Below are positions 51,985 through 62,089 of a DNA stretch of 64,000 bases, one piece after another. The translations under genes were made by a program, and so were the position numbers. The notes below the pieces were generated by a model. It saw only the letters and a list, made by a program, of their open reading frames with translations, was not told the DNA's origin and searched no databases. This DNA comes from Sporosarcina cascadiensis (lineage in GTDB: Bacteria > Bacillota > Bacilli > Bacillales_A > Planococcaceae). The stretch is from contig NZ_WHVV01000004.1 in NCBI RefSeq assembly GCF_009650995.1, forward strand, positions 1 to 64,000, in the 5' to 3' direction. The number at the start of each line of letters is the position of its first letter. Position 1 is the stretch's first letter.

Positions 51985-52616
51985 CTATCTTTCATCTGCA
52001 CTTTCACTTGCCCTTGTTCAAAGGAGCAATAGAAAATTTCGCTGATGTCTGTAATTTTTTTATCTTTCAGTTTATTCATCAGCCATTCTTCTGTCTTATT
52101 GATCAGACGCAGATGTTCAGACTGAATTTCACCGTCCAGAATTAAACCGACGATCGGCAAATCACCGTCTTTTGTAAAGACGGACAAATTTCCGGAAGGT
52201 TCTAAGTAAGCAAACGTTACATTGTGGATGGAACCCACTTGATTCTCTCGCAGCTGCTGAAACAGATCGTCCAGATTATAACGCTGTTTTCGCATTTCAT
52301 CCTGCTGTATCTGACCGTCTTTAATGATCAACGTAGGATTGCCGTCCACAATATCCCGGAATTTTTTATTTTTCAATGAAATCAATGAAGAAATGTATTG
52401 GATCACGAGCAGCAATAAAATCGGCAGAACGCCCTCAATAATCGGTTTTTCCGGCGACTCGACGATCATGGCTGCCACTTCCGCCATAATGATAAAAACG
52501 ACAATATCGATGACACCCATCTCGCCGACTTCTCGCTTGCCCATGAGCCTGAGCGTGATCAATAAAAAGATATACAGAAAAATTGTACGGAAACCGATAA
52601 TCCATAATTCATGCAT
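51978..52616 (-). CDS. yrbG: DUF421 membrane protein (YrbG-like)
   Basis: A 212-aa protein with three N-terminal membrane helices (MHELWIIGFRTIFLYIFLLI start, then the IDIVVFIIMAEVAA segment and LPILLLLVIQYISSL) and a cytoplasmic domain with IVDGNPTLIIKDGQI and NLDDLFQQLRENQVGSIHNV, then SVFTKDGD. This is the DUF421 (YcaP/YdfR/YrbG) type. The ATG at 52616 follows AGGAGG; the longer frame is not supported. Its stop overlaps the convergent spoVB end by 7 bp. Function unknown. In B. subtilis yrbG is also between spoVB and yajC(yrbF). Confidence 0.85.
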   Translation of the reverse strand: MHELWIIGFRTIFLYIFLLITLRLMGKREVGEMGVIDIVVFIIMAEVAAMIVESPEKPIIEGVLPILLLLVIQYISSLISLKNKKFRDIVDGNPTLIIKDGQIQQDEMRKQRYNLDDLFQQLRENQVGSIHNVTFAYLEPSGNLSVFTKDGDLPIVGLILDGEIQSEHLRLINKTEEWLMNKLKDKKITDISEIFYCSFEQGQVKVQMKDSQ

Positions 52617-52679
52617 TGCGTACCTGCCTCCTGACATTCCTAGTGTTCCAAGTGTCAGCTGTTCTATACGCAGGCAAAC

Positions 52680-52725
52680 AAAAAAGCGGCAATCTATGGA
52701 CATCCCACTAGATAACCGCTTTTTA
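52680..52725 (-). terminator. Terminator after yajC
   Basis: AAAAAGCGG (52681-52689) pairs with CCGCTTTTT (52716-52724), with an inner ATCTA/TAGAT extension and a T-run on the minus strand. Confidence 0.78.
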
Positions 52726-52989
52726 TCAGTTTGTAATAACTCTTCCTACTGCCTGCTTGTCAAAACGCAAGACTGTAGTGTCTGCTACACGTAAGAAAAT
52801 AGAAGTTTCATCCACTGCGTCTACTGTTCCGTGCAGACCGCCGATTGTTACCACTTCATCTCCGCGCTTTAAGCTGGTTTGCATCTCTTTCGCTGCTTTC
52901 TGTCTCTTCTGAGCAGGACGAATGAGTAAAAACCACATAATCGCTACCATGATAACTAACGTGAAAATACCGCCGTATTGTTCCATCAT
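52726..52989 (-). CDS. yajC: Preprotein translocase accessory subunit YajC
   Basis: An 87-aa small membrane protein, the YajC (YrbF) partner of SecDF. It has one membrane helix (FTLVIMVAIMWFLLIRPAQK) followed by KRQKAAKEMQTSLKRGDEVV, TIGGLHGTVDAVDETSIFLR and the end FDKQAVGRVI, all typical. The ATG at 52989 follows AAGGGGG at 8 bases. It lies after tgt on the same strand, with a 47-bp gap. Confidence 0.95.
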   Translation of the reverse strand: MMEQYGGIFTLVIMVAIMWFLLIRPAQKRQKAAKEMQTSLKRGDEVVTIGGLHGTVDAVDETSIFLRVADTTVLRFDKQAVGRVITN

Positions 52990-53036
52990 TTTATATCTTC
53001 CCCCTTCCTCATTCATCAAGATTCATTATACAAGAT

Positions 53037-54176
<1,140 letters not shown>

Positions 54177-55229
54177 TTAATCTCGTTCCTTTCTTTTAGC
54201 GGGGCGAATGAACATCGCGTCCCCAAAACTGAAAAAGCGATATTGCTCTCTCACTGCTTCTTCATATGCTGCGAGCACCGAATCCCGTCCTGCAAAAGCA
54301 GACAACAGCATCAGCAATGTCGATTTAGGCAAATGGAAATTCGTCACCAAGCCGTCAATTGCTTTATACTCATATCCCGGGAAAATGAAAATAGATGTCC
54401 AGCCACTAGCTGCCACAACTGTTCCGTCATTTTCAGAAGCAATCGTTTCAAGTGTGCGGGTAGATGTGGTGCCAACTGCAATTACGCGGCCACCATTCGA
54501 TTTTGTTTCTCTTACTAAAGCAGCTGTTTCCTCACTCATCACATAATATTCCGCATGCATCGTATGGTCTTCAATCGAATCCACACTCACCGGGCGGAAA
54601 GTTCCAAGCCCGACATGCAGCGTAATAAATGCGATATTTACGCCTTTATTCCGTAATTCATCCAGAATTTCATCGGTGAAATGCAAACCGGCAGTCGGTG
54701 CTGCCGCAGAACCTCTTTCTTTAGCGAATACCGTCTGATAGCGCGACTGATCTTCCAAAGACTCCGTGATATACGGAGGCAGAGGCATCGTGCCCAGTTG
54801 ATCGAGCAGCTCATAGAAAATGCCATCATACATAAATGTAAATTCACGTCCGCCTTGTTCCCCGATTGCTGTACACTTCGCTTGAAGACGACCATCTCCA
54901 AATGTGACGACTGTTCCAACTTTAATGCGTTTTGCCGGTTTTACCAATGTCTCCCAGCGGTCTTCGCCAGTTTCCTTCAGTAATAATACTTCAATTGCGG
55001 CACCAGTGTCTTCTTTCGTTCCGATCAAACGCGCGGGCAGCACCTTCGTATCATTCAGCACGAGCAAATCCCCCGCTTCAAGTTCTTCCGTTAAATCACG
55101 GAAATGCCGATGCTCGACTTCCCCGCTTTCACGGTCCATTACAAGTAAACGGCTAGCTGTGCGATCAAGCAAAGGTGTTTGCGCGATCAAATGATCGGGT
55201 AAATTAAAATCAAAGTCCTGTACATCCAT
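54177..55229 (-). CDS. queA: S-adenosylmethionine:tRNA ribosyltransferase-isomerase QueA
   Basis: A 350-aa enzyme adding epoxycyclopentanediol from SAM to preQ1-tRNA. Features: [100 protein letters not shown], and [17 protein letters not shown] is GGAGTAACG. It is 18 bp after ruvB and abuts tgt, so ruvA-ruvB-queA-tgt form one run. Confidence 0.97.
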   Translation of the reverse strand: MDVQDFDFNLPDHLIAQTPLLDRTASRLLVMDRESGEVEHRHFRDLTEELEAGDLLVLNDTKVLPARLIGTKEDTGAAIEVLLLKETGEDRWETLVKPAKRIKVGTVVTFGDGRLQAKCTAIGEQGGREFTFMYDGIFYELLDQLGTMPLPPYITESLEDQSRYQTVFAKERGSAAAPTAGLHFTDEILDELRNKGVNIAFITLHVGLGTFRPVSVDSIEDHTMHAEYYVMSEETAALVRETKSNGGRVIAVGTTSTRTLETIASENDGTVVAASGWTSIFIFPGYEYKAIDGLVTNFHLPKSTLLMLLSAFAGRDSVLAAYEEAVREQYRFFSFGDAMFIRPAKRKERD

Positions 55230-55247
55230 CTTCGTTACTCCTATCTG

Positions 55248-56246
55248 TCACTGCGGAAGCGGATAGCCGAAATGCGCATACGCTTTCTCTGTTGCCATGC
55301 GTCCTCTCGCAGTGCGTTGAATAAATCCAATTTGTAATAAATAAGGCTCATAAACATCTTCAATCGTCACCGATTCTTCGCCAATACTGGCAGCGAGTGT
55401 ATCAATTCCAACCGGCCCGCCGCGAAAACGTTCGATCATACTGTGCAATAGCTGGTGATCGATCTGATCCAGTCCATGGCCGTCCACTTGCAGCATATCA
55501 AGTGCTTCTTGCGCGATTGATAATGTAATCGTCCCATTACCGCGCACTTGTGCGTAATCCCGCACTCTGCGCAGCAGTCGGTTAGCAATACGCGGTGTGC
55601 CTCTTGAACGTTTGGCAAGCTCAACAGCGGCCTGCAAATCGATCTGAACATCAAACAGTCCGGCACTGCGCACGACGATTTCGGTCAATGCTTCTTCATC
55701 ATAATACTCCAGACGTAAAGGCACTCCAAACCGGTCACGCAACGGGGCTGACAGCGCACCGGCTCTTGTCGTCGCACCAATCAGCGTAAACGGAGGAAGA
55801 TCTAACCGGACAGAACGAGCGGTTGGTCCTTTACCTACCATAATATCCAAACAAAAGTCTTCCATTGCAGGATACAACACTTCTTCTATCGCACGATTCA
55901 AGCGGTGAATTTCATCGATAAACAGGACATCGCCTGGTTCCAATGAAGAAACCACAGCAGCCAGGTCACCGGGTCGTTCAATAGCGGGACCGCTTGTCAT
56001 GCGCACATTCACGCCCATTTCATTGCCGATCACTGTCGCAAGTGTCGTCTTACCGAGCCCGGGAGGTCCGTATAAGAGCACGTGATCCAAACTTTCTTCC
56101 CGTCCTTTTGCAGCTTCGATAAAAATAGACAGATTATCTTTTGCCTGCTGCTGACCGATGTACTGCTTCAGCAATTGCGGACGCAGCGATTGTTCAAATT
56201 GATCGTCAAAATGGGTTACTTCATTCGTCAACAGGCGTTCTTCCAA
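55248..56246 (-). CDS. ruvB: Holliday junction helicase subunit RuvB
   Basis: A 332-aa AAA+ motor. Walker A is [11 protein letters not shown] (near residue 60), Walker [16 protein letters not shown], sensor 1 [20 protein letters not shown], sensor 2/arginine [18 protein letters not shown], and the DNA-binding winged helix at the C-terminus ([20 protein letters not shown]). The start is a TTG with GGAGGTGG 6 bases upstream. It drives branch migration with RuvA, 20 bp upstream. Confidence 0.97.
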   Translation of the reverse strand: MEERLLTNEVTHFDDQFEQSLRPQLLKQYIGQQQAKDNLSIFIEAAKGREESLDHVLLYGPPGLGKTTLATVIGNEMGVNVRMTSGPAIERPGDLAAVVSSLEPGDVLFIDEIHRLNRAIEEVLYPAMEDFCLDIMVGKGPTARSVRLDLPPFTLIGATTRAGALSAPLRDRFGVPLRLEYYDEEALTEIVVRSAGLFDVQIDLQAAVELAKRSRGTPRIANRLLRRVRDYAQVRGNGTITLSIAQEALDMLQVDGHGLDQIDHQLLHSMIERFRGGPVGIDTLAASIGEESVTIEDVYEPYLLQIGFIQRTARGRMATEKAYAHFGYPLPQ

Positions 56247-56266
56247 TTATAACCACCTCCGTCGTA

Positions 56267-56872
56267 TTAGCCTTGTTTTAATAACAGCTGCAAAGCAAGA
56301 CGCATATAGCCTTCCGTATCGAGTTCTTCTTTTTCCAGTTTCGGCCGGACTTTCTTCAGTTCACGTTCCGAGTAGCCGAGCGCAGACAACGCAAGTAATG
56401 CCTCATCAAGTTCATCACTCTCTGCCAATGTCAGCAATGTATCTTCAGAATCAGGCAAATCAATTTCTGTGAAGAGATCGTGAAGCTTACCTTTAAGATC
56501 TAAGATCATCTGTCTCGCAGTCTTTTTGCCGACACCCGGGAATTGCACAAGGAACCCTTCATCTTCGCGTTCAATCGCACTGATGACCTGTGAAGGCAAT
56601 CCATTTGCAAGTATGGCAAGCGCTCCTTTTGGTCCGATGCCGGAGACTGTAATAAGTTTGCGGAACAGTTCGCGCTGCTCGAGTGTCTTGAAACCAATTA
56701 GCAGCTGAGTATCTTCACGAACATGCAAGTAGGTAAAGACCTGCTGTATTTCATCTGTCGCATGAAAAGCAAAAGGATTCGGTGTCATCACCTGCCAGCC
56801 GATTCCCTGCTGCTCCAGCACAATATATTCTGGTGTCACTCTTGTCACATAGCCTTTTATGTAATCGTACAA
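56267..56872 (-). CDS. ruvA: Holliday junction DNA-binding subunit RuvA
   Basis: A 201-aa subunit that binds four-way junctions. It has the OB-fold (MYDYIKGYVTRVTPEYIVLE), two helix-hairpin-helix motifs (VSGIGPKGALAIL and FPGVGKKTARQMILDLK) and the C-terminal domain that contacts RuvB (ALLALSALGYSERELKKV). The start is a TTG with GGGGGAG 7 bases upstream. It opens the ruvAB operon; no clear SOS box was seen upstream. Confidence 0.96.
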   Translation of the reverse strand: MYDYIKGYVTRVTPEYIVLEQQGIGWQVMTPNPFAFHATDEIQQVFTYLHVREDTQLLIGFKTLEQRELFRKLITVSGIGPKGALAILANGLPSQVISAIEREDEGFLVQFPGVGKKTARQMILDLKGKLHDLFTEIDLPDSEDTLLTLAESDELDEALLALSALGYSERELKKVRPKLEKEELDTEGYMRLALQLLLKQG

Positions 56873-56952
56873 TCCATTCTCCCCCTAAAGTATACCTGCT
56901 ATTATAGCATACGAACGGGTTTTCTACTTGTCAGACCTCTGAATGTTGCCGT

Positions 56953-56983
56953 AAAAAAATGGACACTATGTTGATGTGTCCAT
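56953..56983 (-). terminator. Terminator after the FMN reductase gene
   Basis: ATGGACAC (56959-56966) pairs with GTGTCCAT (56976-56983), followed by seven Ts on the minus strand. Confidence 0.8.
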
Positions 56984-57005
56984 CTGTTTGAATTGTTTCG
57001 CTTAC

Positions 57006-57572
57006 TTACGCTTCTGCAACTGCTTGTTGTTTGCGGTAAAATGTGAGGAAGTTTTCTACGACAGTGTCAAGGAAAGTAATGGTTGCTTCGTCAACGATGT
57101 CGCCGGCTTCATTCAGCTTATTATGAATAGCGCCTACGTATACTTCATTACTTGGCAATAATATAGGTGCCAAAGCCGGGTTCGATAAAATTTCCCGCAA
57201 ATGAATCTGTGCTCTGATCGAACCGAACATACCCATCGAAGCACCGACGATGAATCCTGGCTTGCCGTGTAATGTGAAATCTCCTCCGCGTGACAACCAG
57301 TCCAACGCATTTTTCATGGCACCCGGTATAGAGAAATTATATTCAGGAGTTGCGAACAGCACAGCATCAGAATCTTTGACATCGTCTTTAAACGCACGGA
57401 CAGCAGCGGGCGGTTCGCTTTCATTGTCGATTGAAAACATATCCAAGTCATTAATCAGGACCGGAATGATCGTCAGTTGATCTTCATAGCGCTTGGCCAT
57501 GAAGTTAACCAATTTCAGATTGTAAGATGTGGAACTAGTGCTTCCAATGATTGCTTTTACTTTAATTGTCAT
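57006..57572 (-). CDS. NAD(P)H-dependent FMN reductase-type flavoprotein
   Basis: A 188-aa flavodoxin-like reductase. The FMN-phosphate loop is IIGSTSSTSYNLKLVN near the start, and the signature is ATPEYNFSIPGAMKNALDWL (near residue 80-99, the PEYN motif), then KPGFIVGASMGMFGSIRAQI. Relatives (YhdA/azoreductase type) reduce quinones, azo dyes or chromate; the physiological substrate is unknown. The ATG at 57572 follows AAGGAG; the frame upstream adds residues without a good site. It is inserted between ruvA and yebC and ends in its own terminator. Confidence 0.87.
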   Translation of the reverse strand: MTIKVKAIIGSTSSTSYNLKLVNFMAKRYEDQLTIIPVLINDLDMFSIDNESEPPAAVRAFKDDVKDSDAVLFATPEYNFSIPGAMKNALDWLSRGGDFTLHGKPGFIVGASMGMFGSIRAQIHLREILSNPALAPILLPSNEVYVGAIHNKLNEAGDIVDEATITFLDTVVENFLTFYRKQQAVAEA

Positions 57573-57709
57573 GATGAATAGCTCCTTTTTTATAAGTTTC
57601 AGCACTTAATATGATAGTCCTGTTAAGATTAAATCACCAATCATTTGCTCGAGATCATACCATTCCCAAGGTGTTACATTCGGATGAGTACTATAAAGGA
57701 GATGTTAGT

Positions 57710-58333
57710 ATGCGTAAGGAGGTATTTACAGTCATAGCCGCTTCGCTGTTGCTGGTGGGATGTATGTCAAATACTACAGAAGAACAACCGGAAAATTCCG
57801 CAAAGGAACCTGTTGAAACTTCTGAGATGCAGCCGAAACCTTCTGCTGAGATTGACCGTGAGCCATCGAAAGAATTTGTCCAATCAGTTGAAGGCCAAGA
57901 TGAAGTCATTCAGATGAACTTGGTCAAAGGACAAGATTCTCTTTATTCGATGTATGTGGATCAAGAGAGATACCAGTTTGGTGAAGCCGGTGAGAAAGAC
58001 GTGCTGACTCCAACCGTTCCAGTGCCTACAGGTTATCCTGAGGTTAAAATGGAGATTCTATACATTGAGGACCGAAATCCAGACGGAGTGAAACAGGACT
58101 TTGAAAAGGAATATGCTTTCTGGCTTGAAGAACAGGCTGTCACTTCCCCAGTCGATGCTCTTTCTTTTCATGGCACATCCGGAACCGAGCCGGACAGTGA
58201 AGTCGTGACTATCTATTTACTGGATGCATTTGGGGGTACATTGCTTATTGAAGATAGATATTTTTTAGAAGCGCAGGAAGGTCACGGAGCTCGTTTTGAA
58301 CAGATGCTAGAAACATTAGAGTTAAACAAATAA
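57710..58333 (+). CDS. Lipoprotein of unknown function
   Basis: A 207-aa predicted lipoprotein. The signal MRKEVFTVIAASLLLVGC ends in the lipobox LVGC, followed by an acidic/proline linker EEQPENSAKEPVETSEMQPK. The rest, SMYVDQERYQFGEAGEKDVL, PTGYPEVKMEILYIE, and DSEVVTIYLLDAFGGTLLIE, looks like a small folded extracytoplasmic domain, but I do not recognise the family. The ATG at 57710 follows AAGGAGAT. It is divergent from the FMN reductase and convergent with yebC. Confidence 0.78.
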   Translation: MRKEVFTVIAASLLLVGCMSNTTEEQPENSAKEPVETSEMQPKPSAEIDREPSKEFVQSVEGQDEVIQMNLVKGQDSLYSMYVDQERYQFGEAGEKDVLTPTVPVPTGYPEVKMEILYIEDRNPDGVKQDFEKEYAFWLEEQAVTSPVDALSFHGTSGTEPDSEVVTIYLLDAFGGTLLIEDRYFLEAQEGHGARFEQMLETLELNK

Positions 58334-58337
58334 AATC

Positions 58338-58380
58338 AAAAATCACCCGGCACAGGTTGGATTCCTGCCGGGTGATTTTT
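58338..58380. terminator. Bidirectional terminator
   Basis: AAAATCACCCGGCA (58339-58352) pairs perfectly with TGCCGGGTGATTTT (from 58366), with T-runs on both strands, between the lipoprotein and yebC. Confidence 0.88.
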
Positions 58381-59102
58381 TAATTGTCTACATTCGTATA
58401 GACGTTCTGCACATCGTCATCATCTTCAAGCGCCTCTAGCATTAATTCGAATTGCTCTTCCTGCTCATTAGATAACTCTGCATAAACAGACGGAACCATA
58501 TCCACTTCTGCAGAAAGAAATTTGAAATCTTCTGCTTCAAGCGAATCTTTAACGGACAAAAAATCCGCCGCTTCTGTCAGAATTTCAAATCCTTCCTCTG
58601 ATGACAGGATATCTTCCGCTCCTGCTTCCAGAGCAGCGAGCATGACAGAGTCTTCATCTGTTTCTTCCGTTCGCTCGATAAATAAACGTCCTTTACGTTC
58701 GAACAAGTAATTGACAGATCCTGTTTCTCCCAGACTTCCGCCATTTTTATTGAATGCTGTACGAATATTCGGTCCGGTGCGGTTGCGATTTTCCGTCAGA
58801 CAATAAACGAGTACCGCCGTTCCCCCCGGTCCATAGCCTTCATAAATGACTTCCTCATAGTTTTCATCTGCCCCTGTACCTGTTGCTTTGTCGATTGCCC
58901 GCTGGATGACATCATTCGGGACGTTCTCGCTCTTTGATTTATCGATGGCCAGACGCAATGCCGGATTGGTATCTGGATCGTTTCCGCCAGACTTTGCAGC
59001 TACATAGATTTCACGTGACATCTTCTGAAAGATCTTTCCGCGTTTTGCGTCTTGTGCACCTTTTCTGTTTTGGATATTCTTCCATTTGGAATGGCCTGCC
59101 AT
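58380..59102 (-). CDS. yebC: YebC/PmpR-family regulatory protein
   Basis: A 240-aa YebC (YrbC) protein. The start MAGHSKWKNIQNRKGAQDAK is diagnostic, followed by KIFQKMSREIYVAAKSGGND and VIYEGYGPGGTAVLVYCLTE. YebC-type proteins are DNA-binding regulators, and recent work in Firmicutes suggests a role in translation of proline-rich stretches; which applies here is open. It is 12 bp after the phosphotransferase gene and close to safA, the same order as in B. subtilis, where yrbC follows coxA. Confidence 0.93.
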   Translation of the reverse strand: MAGHSKWKNIQNRKGAQDAKRGKIFQKMSREIYVAAKSGGNDPDTNPALRLAIDKSKSENVPNDVIQRAIDKATGTGADENYEEVIYEGYGPGGTAVLVYCLTENRNRTGPNIRTAFNKNGGSLGETGSVNYLFERKGRLFIERTEETDEDSVMLAALEAGAEDILSSEEGFEILTEAADFLSVKDSLEAEDFKFLSAEVDMVPSVYAELSNEQEEQFELMLEALEDDDDVQNVYTNVDN

Positions 59103-59114
59103 GACAAAAACCTC

Positions 59115-59984
59115 CTACTTCATCATTCGCTCTACATCATACCATAATCCAGGCCAGTGCGAGAGTGCGGTTTCTGTAAAGAGGAGGAGCTTGCTGACCA
59201 TTCGCTGCTGCTGCGCTGCCGGCAGGGACAGCAGATGAAGCCACTCGCGAAGCACTTCATTGGGATAAAGCAGTTTTGCGAGCGCTTGATTAGACAGTTT
59301 TTGCAAAGCGGGATGCTCTCCCATTAAAAATGAAGGATTATAGGAGATCTGAGGAAGGACCCGGTGCATCCATAAGACCAATTCATCTTCCTCAGAGCCA
59401 AGGCACGCCAAATCAAAATCGATAAATCGGATCCGCCCGCTTGCGTCCCTCAAAATGTTATGATGCACGACATCGCCATGCAGTAATGTCAACTTAGCCG
59501 CAGATGCCGGCTGTTTTTTAATCATATCCAATGCATTCCGTCCAAATAAGACCAATTCCTCAATAACGGATGAAGGTAAAAATTGTTCGCAAATCTCCCG
59601 AAGTTCTATAAAACGGGCAAGGCGGACTTCCCACTTTTCAATCATATGATAAGAAGGAAGACAAGAAAGAGATTCCCAATTAACAGAGATGCGTGTTTCA
59701 TGCAGTGCCTGCAGTGCCTGAAAAGAATCGATCCGATCAATCCGTCTTTTGAAATTGACGGCTTTCGCACCCTCAAGCCAGGGCTGCATGATCAGCAGCG
59801 GATCCTTTTCTTCAAAAATAGGAACGAAATGTGGAAAGTTTTGTCCGCTAAGTAATTGATGTATTTGCCGAACCTTTACGACTTGTGCAAATGATGCATA
59901 CTTCTTTACTGAATAGACCGCTCCGCCGGATTCCATTTTCCAGACATTCTTTTTTATTTTCGTATAACGCTGTTCACCTGTCAT
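59115..59984 (-). CDS. Aminoglycoside-phosphotransferase-fold protein (CotS/YutH-like)
   Basis: A 289-aa protein with the APH/choline-kinase fold. The catalytic loop is LTLLHGDVVHHNILR (HGDxxxxN, near residue 168) and the metal-binding segment is RFIDFDLACLG (near 188); the N-terminal ATP-binding half is divergent (GGAVYSVKKYASFAQVV). Spore-coat kinases of the CotS/CotI/YutH type have this fold. Next to safA it takes the place where B. subtilis has coxA, so a coat-related role is a reasonable inference. The ATG is 6 bp after safA and lacks a strong ribosome site, suggesting translational coupling. Confidence 0.72.
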   Translation of the reverse strand: MTGEQRYTKIKKNVWKMESGGAVYSVKKYASFAQVVKVRQIHQLLSGQNFPHFVPIFEEKDPLLIMQPWLEGAKAVNFKRRIDRIDSFQALQALHETRISVNWESLSCLPSYHMIEKWEVRLARFIELREICEQFLPSSVIEELVLFGRNALDMIKKQPASAAKLTLLHGDVVHHNILRDASGRIRFIDFDLACLGSEEDELVLWMHRVLPQISYNPSFLMGEHPALQKLSNQALAKLLYPNEVLREWLHLLSLPAAQQQRMVSKLLLFTETALSHWPGLWYDVERMMK

Positions 59985-59990
59985 ATCCCA

Positions 59991-61040
59991 TTACGTATTT
60001 CTGTACCAATCTTCCTGGATCGGCACCGGATAATTTGGCGGCATCTGCTGTCCCGGCTGCTGCTGCGGAAATGGCATAGGAAGCGGCATCATCGGGCCAG
60101 TCGGATAGCATGGATACCATTGAACCGGCTGCATGAATTCCGGCTGCATCGGCATATGCTGCATATGCTGCATATGTTGATGCTGTGGCCATCCTGGTGA
60201 ACAAACATCCTGATTTGATGGGCACCAATTTGCAGGCATACAGGCTTTTGGCGGGATTGAAGGTTGTTGCGGCATTGGAATCGGCTGCGGCATTGGTTGT
60301 GGCATCGGCTGTGGCATTGGTTGTGGCATTGGCTGCGGCTCGGGTTTAGGCTGTTCAGGCGTCGGCTTCATGACGGGCGGCATCGGTGCCGGCGGTTTCG
60401 GAGCCGGCTTACTTGGCGGATGAAACGTACTGGATTCAATTAACTGCCAACCGTCCGGCATGGGTGCCGGCTTATGATGATGAGGTGATTCATCAGGCCA
60501 TTTTGTCGGCTCTTTAGGCGGCATCGGCTTGATTGGCGCTTGTACTGGCGGCTGTATCGGCTGCTGCGGCAAATGCGGGTGACAGTCTGCATCGAAAATC
60601 GGCATCCATCCACATACAGGAAATACTGCCTGCCACATCGGCACATTCGGCTGCATCGGCATTTGAGGTGCCGGATGCGAAGGCATTGACGGCTGCTGAG
60701 GCGCGGGCATTGGCGGCGCTTGCGGCAGCGACGGCACTTGCTGAACAGGCGGCTGCGGTTTAGGCTGTGGTTGCGGTTTTGGAGCCGGTTTAGATGGCGG
60801 CTTCATTTCGGGCTGCTGAGGTTTCACCGGTTTCTGCGGTGTTTTATCCTGCGGTTTAGACGGTTCCCCTTTATGCTGAGGCTTTTTCTTATCCATCGGC
60901 AAAAAAATCTTCATTCCGGGAACGATGTAATCCGGATTTGCCAGATGCGCATTCACCCTTTTTAATTCTTCAAATGGAATACCGTACTGCCTTGCGATCT
61001 TCCATAATGTATCACCCTTGACGACAATATGAACTTCCAC
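59991..61040 (-). CDS. safA: SafA-like LysM spore-coat assembly protein
   Basis: A 349-aa protein with an N-terminal LysM domain (residues 2-48: VKGDTLWKIARQYGIPFEEL, NAHLANPDYIVPGMKIFLP) and a very Pro, Gln, Met and Lys-rich tail with repeats such as PQPMPQPMPQPMP and HMQHMQHM, plus isolated Cys. SafA localises at the cortex-coat boundary and directs inner-coat assembly. The GTG start (61038-61040) follows AAGGGGG at 8 bases. The upstream DNA holds CATACGAT, which could be a sigma-E -10 without a clear -35. The coding repeats (12-bp units near 60290-60345) could vary in number. Confidence 0.9.
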   Translation of the reverse strand: MEVHIVVKGDTLWKIARQYGIPFEELKRVNAHLANPDYIVPGMKIFLPMDKKKPQHKGEPSKPQDKTPQKPVKPQQPEMKPPSKPAPKPQPQPKPQPPVQQVPSLPQAPPMPAPQQPSMPSHPAPQMPMQPNVPMWQAVFPVCGWMPIFDADCHPHLPQQPIQPPVQAPIKPMPPKEPTKWPDESPHHHKPAPMPDGWQLIESSTFHPPSKPAPKPPAPMPPVMKPTPEQPKPEPQPMPQPMPQPMPQPMPQPIPMPQQPSIPPKACMPANWCPSNQDVCSPGWPQHQHMQHMQHMPMQPEFMQPVQWYPCYPTGPMMPLPMPFPQQQPGQQMPPNYPVPIQEDWYRNT

Positions 61041-61154
61041 TAAAAATTCCCCCTTCCATCAATCCATCGTATGAACGGATGCCTAATTTGGTGATTACTA
61101 TTTAGGCTTCCTCTCTTGTCATATATATTCATTGGGGAAAATTTTAGTACAATG

Positions 61155-61191
61155 AAAAAATCCATCCTGTCAGCTCAGCTGATGGATGGAT
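61155..61191 (-). terminator. Terminator overlapping the pheA stop codon
   Basis: TCCATCCTGTCAGC (61161-61174) pairs with GCTGATGGATGGA (61178-61190), with one bulge and six Ts on the minus strand; the TGA stop (61175-61177) is the loop. Confidence 0.88.
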
Positions 61192-62059
61192 CTGTCTCGT
61201 ACACATAATAAGAACCGAACGAACGGGCTGTGCAGCCAAGTGCCGCGAGTTCTTCCATAGCACCTTTCATCATCGGGTGATTTTCTGATTCATTCACATC
61301 GATAATAAAGAAATAATGTCCAAGTCCTGTCTTCAGCGGCCGGGACTCAATTTTACTTAAATTCAGCCGGCGCCAGGAAAATACCGATAAAATTTGATGC
61401 AGCATACCGGCTTTATCGTCTTCCGGCAGCTTGACCATTAAAGTAGTCTTTTGTGAAGCAGAATGTTTTTTATGATCCAGGATTTCTTTTCGCAGCGACA
61501 GCACGACGAATCGCGTGTGGTTGAAATGATAGTCATGAATATTTTCTTCTGCTATATGTAAGCCATACGTTTCTGCCGCAAGGCGATTGCCGATTGCCGC
61601 AACCCGCAACTCTGGGTTCTCGGAAATATATTTTGCCGCTGCTGCTGTCGAAGTCGTCTGAATCAAAGGCACCCGGCGGTAACGGTACTGTAAAAACTTA
61701 TGGCACTGAGCGAGTGCGTGCGGATGAGACTGAATCGAGTCCAGTTGGTCCATAGATTCCGTTTGTGCCTGATTAACCATTAAATGCTGCTCAATCGGAG
61801 TAGAAATTTCTGCGGTAATAAATAATTCACCGCCATGAAATAAATAATCGATCGTCAGCGGAACTGAACCTTCGAGTGCGTTTTCCAATGGAACGACTGC
61901 ATACGCTACATGCCCTGCGGTGACAGCCTCAATACAATCTGGAATTGTCGGACGAGGTGTCAGGCCTTCATAGCCGAATAAATCCGCAGCTGCAATATGG
62001 GTAAATGAAGCTTCTGGCCCCAAATACGCAACAGACGGTGCATATTTTTTCTCTGTCAT
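61175..62059 (-). CDS. pheA: Prephenate dehydratase PheA
   Basis: A 294-aa monofunctional prephenate dehydratase, which makes phenylpyruvate for phenylalanine synthesis. The periplasmic-binding-fold catalytic part has SVAYLGPEASFTHIAAADLF, VVPLENALEGSVPLTIDYLF, HPHALAQCHKFL and NHTRFVVLS (TRF catalytic motif, near 180); the ACT domain (about 205-290) carries LSKIESRPLKTGLGHYFFII, the Phe-binding ESRP motif. RBS is GGGAGG. It lies 31 bp after pheB. Confidence 0.96.
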   Translation of the reverse strand: MTEKKYAPSVAYLGPEASFTHIAAADLFGYEGLTPRPTIPDCIEAVTAGHVAYAVVPLENALEGSVPLTIDYLFHGGELFITAEISTPIEQHLMVNQAQTESMDQLDSIQSHPHALAQCHKFLQYRYRRVPLIQTTSTAAAAKYISENPELRVAAIGNRLAAETYGLHIAEENIHDYHFNHTRFVVLSLRKEILDHKKHSASQKTTLMVKLPEDDKAGMLHQILSVFSWRRLNLSKIESRPLKTGLGHYFFIIDVNESENHPMMKGAMEELAALGCTARSFGSYYVYETDPSIS

Positions 62060-62089
62060 GAAACTTTCCTCCCTAACAAGTTCAAGTAT

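Noticed and set aside
59700-59740. CRISPR-like short repeats (TGCCTGCAG pairs) in the phosphotransferase gene
   Set aside because: Only two short copies inside a coding sequence; no repeat-spacer periodicity. No CRISPR array was seen anywhere in the window.
60533-60965. Ala-rich and Arg/Leu-rich open frames on the plus strand
   Set aside because: They are antisense to the low-complexity tail of SafA, whose repeats keep several frames open.
61041-61080. Sigma-E promoter for safA
   Set aside because: CATACGAT fits a sigma-E -10, but no -35 of the right sequence is at proper distance, so it is mentioned only in the gene entry.
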